From Tritrichomonas musculus (Eukaryota > Parabasalia > Tritrichomonadida > Tritrichomonadidae), in assembly GCA_039105265.1 (NCBI GenBank), contig JAPFFF010000043.1:186001-250000 (forward strand): a stretch of DNA of 64,000 nt, read 5' to 3'. Below are positions 62,463-64,000 of the stretch, piece after piece. The number at the start of each line of letters is the position of its first letter. The first letter of the stretch is position 1. The position numbers and the translations under genes are program-made. The notes below the pieces were generated by a model. It saw only the letters and a list, made by a program, of their open reading frames with translations, was not told the origin of the DNA and did not search any database.

Positions 62463-64000
62463 ATGGAACCAATAATAATCCAACAACATGAAATATTTTA
62501 CGAGTTAAACAGAAATAATTTAACAGCATATGTAATTAATTCACCAAATGCAAGAGGAACTATTTTCTTCCCTCCTTCAATCAGGTATGAATCACAAGAA
62601 TATCAGATTACTAGTATAAAGGAAGGTTCTTTTCAAAATAACAAAAAAATCAAATCGATTGAAATATCGGATAAATCAAAATTCAAAACAATTTCCAAAA
62701 ACGCTTTATCAAAATCGGGAATCCGAAATCTCTTTATTTCATCTCAAGTTGATCAACTTGAAGATGGCTGGTGTCATTGTACAGATGATTTAAATTCAGT
62801 TACAGTTTCACCATCAAACAAAACATTCAAATATTTAGATGATACTCATCAAATCATAATTGGAAAAAGTGATATCAAAGGAGACATATTTGATACAGTT
62901 ATATTTGCCAATAGAGACATAAAGCACGCATCAATTCCCAAATTCATCAAATACATCAAGCCATATGCGTTTCAAAATTGTAAAAAACTCGAAACTATAG
63001 AAATTCAAAAAGATTCAGAACTCGTCTCAATTTGTGACAAAACTTTTTCTTACACATCAATTGAAAATTTTTTTATTTCACCTAAAGTTCATAATCTTAA
63101 TGATTCCTGGTGTCATGCCACTTCTGATTTGAATTCTGTTATAATTTCACCATCAAACAAAAATTTCGGTTATTTAGATGAAAAACATCAAATAATTATT
63201 GGAAAAAGTGACACCAATAAAGACACGTTTGATACAATTGTAATTGCCAATCGAGACATAGAACACGCATCAATTCCAAAATTCATCAAATACATCAAGC
63301 CGTATGCATTTGAATGCTGCACGAAATTGAAAGCAATTGAATTTTCAGAAGACTCAGAAATTGTTTCAATTGGTAAAAAAGCTTTTGGATCAACAAATAT
63401 TGAAAGTTTCTTTATTCCATCAAGTCTTGAGAAATTAGATGGATGTATTAATTATGAATCAAAATTGACAAGAATAACAATTCCACCATCAAACAAAAAT
63501 TTCGGTTATTTAGATGAAGAACATCAAATAATTGTTGGAAAAAGTGACACCAATAAAGACATATTTGATACAATTTTATTTGCCAATCGAGACATAAAAC
63601 AGGCAACAATTCCATGCTTTATTAAATACATCAAATCATATGCTTTTAATAGATGCGACCAACTTAATCATGTTGAATTCTCTGAAAATTCTGAGCTTTT
63701 GTTTATAGGCAAATATGCCTTTTGTCATACATCTATTGAAGTAATAACAATTCCAAAAAGTGTCACAGAAATTGAAAAATATGCTTTTTGTTCTTGCAAT
63801 GAACTTAAGAAAGTTTCACTAGAAGAAGGATCAAATCTTATTTCATTAGAAAGAGGTATCTTTTCATTCGACGGTAGACTGACAACATTTGAAATTCCAA
63901 TGGATTCAAAATTGCAGCATTTTTGTGCCAATGTATTTATGTTAAGTAGTATTGAAAGTGTCTACATTCCAGAAAATGTTGATAGAATTGATTCAGATTG
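62463..64000 (+). CDS. BspA-like leucine-rich-repeat protein (partial, runs off the window)
   Basis: Open from ATG 62463 (MEPIIIQQHEIFYELNRNNL) to the window end, 512 codons without a stop. LRR_5/BspA repeats have the pattern 'I.FANRDIKHASIPKFIKYI KPYAFQNCKKLETIEI' and 'SIGKKAFGSTNIESFFIPSS'. A larger unit of about 130 residues (DLNSV.VSPSNK.F.YLD..HQIIIGKSD) is repeated three times. The visible N-terminus has no clear signal peptide; whether a C-terminal transmembrane anchor exists cannot be seen. Trichomonad BspA-like proteins are surface or secreted adhesion candidates, but many lack signals. The 3' end lies beyond the window. Confidence 0.85.
   Translation, partial: MEPIIIQQHEIFYELNRNNLTAYVINSPNARGTIFFPPSIRYESQEYQITSIKEGSFQNNKKIKSIEISDKSKFKTISKNALSKSGIRNLFISSQVDQLEDGWCHCTDDLNSVTVSPSNKTFKYLDDTHQIIIGKSDIKGDIFDTVIFANRDIKHASIPKFIKYIKPYAFQNCKKLETIEIQKDSELVSICDKTFSYTSIENFFISPKVHNLNDSWCHATSDLNSVIISPSNKNFGYLDEKHQIIIGKSDTNKDTFDTIVIANRDIEHASIPKFIKYIKPYAFECCTKLKAIEFSEDSEIVSIGKKAFGSTNIESFFIPSSLEKLDGCINYESKLTRITIPPSNKNFGYLDEEHQIIVGKSDTNKDIFDTILFANRDIKQATIPCFIKYIKSYAFNRCDQLNHVEFSENSELLFIGKYAFCHTSIEVITIPKSVTEIEKYAFCSCNELKKVSLEEGSNLISLERGIFSFDGRLTTFEIPMDSKLQHFCANVFMLSSIESVYIPENVDRIDSD

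Overview
The window is very AT-rich nuclear DNA of a unicellular eukaryote. The gene families point to a trichomonad parabasalid, most likely Tritrichomonas: DUF3447/ankyrin proteins, a protein kinase fused to Sel1 repeats, BspA-like leucine-rich-repeat proteins, a cathepsin L-like protease and a very large multi-pass membrane protein. Intergenic spacers are short, and several genes have a TCA initiator-like motif close to the ATG. The species is an inference; no rRNA or other marker gene is present.

Left third (1-22100): mostly ordinary single-exon genes. In order they are a 1516-residue membrane protein resembling a trichomonad receptor cyclase, a fragment of an ankyrin-family gene, an unrecognised conserved-looking protein, a broken ankyrin gene, a cysteine protease, tRNA-Asp, a small helical protein, a candidate structured RNA, a RhoGEF-kelch protein, a second tRNA-Asp, a ubiquitin-conjugating enzyme with a decayed relative next to it, tRNA-Gly, and a divergent beta-tubulin with a tail of 17 tandem acidic repeats.

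Middle (22500-44100): dominated by mobile and satellite DNA. It holds a decayed Tc1/mariner-type transposase, a three-level nest (hAT-like element inside its own inverted copy, with a TA-inserting element inside that), a TMEM50/Vps68-type gene, decayed genes, a kinase with Sel1 repeats and two Sel1 relics, and a 14-bp satellite split by two TA-inserting elements. One of those carries a further TTAA-flanked element and a 1.2-kb minisatellite. A decayed kinase with unusually high GC follows.

Right third (44100-64000): three minus-strand ankyrin genes. Each ankyrin repeat is an intact coding block separated from the next by a non-coding spacer at the same position of the repeat. Removing the spacers would give canonical 33-34-residue repeats, yet the spacers lack GT...AG ends. 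This is the most interesting feature of the window. Between these genes lie an AIG1-like GTPase gene with lesions, small inverted-repeat elements and a hAT transposase relic. The window ends in a decayed BspA-like gene and an intact BspA-like gene that runs off the edge.

Several genes are broken exactly at 9-nt A/T runs, so part of the apparent decay may be homopolymer sequencing error.
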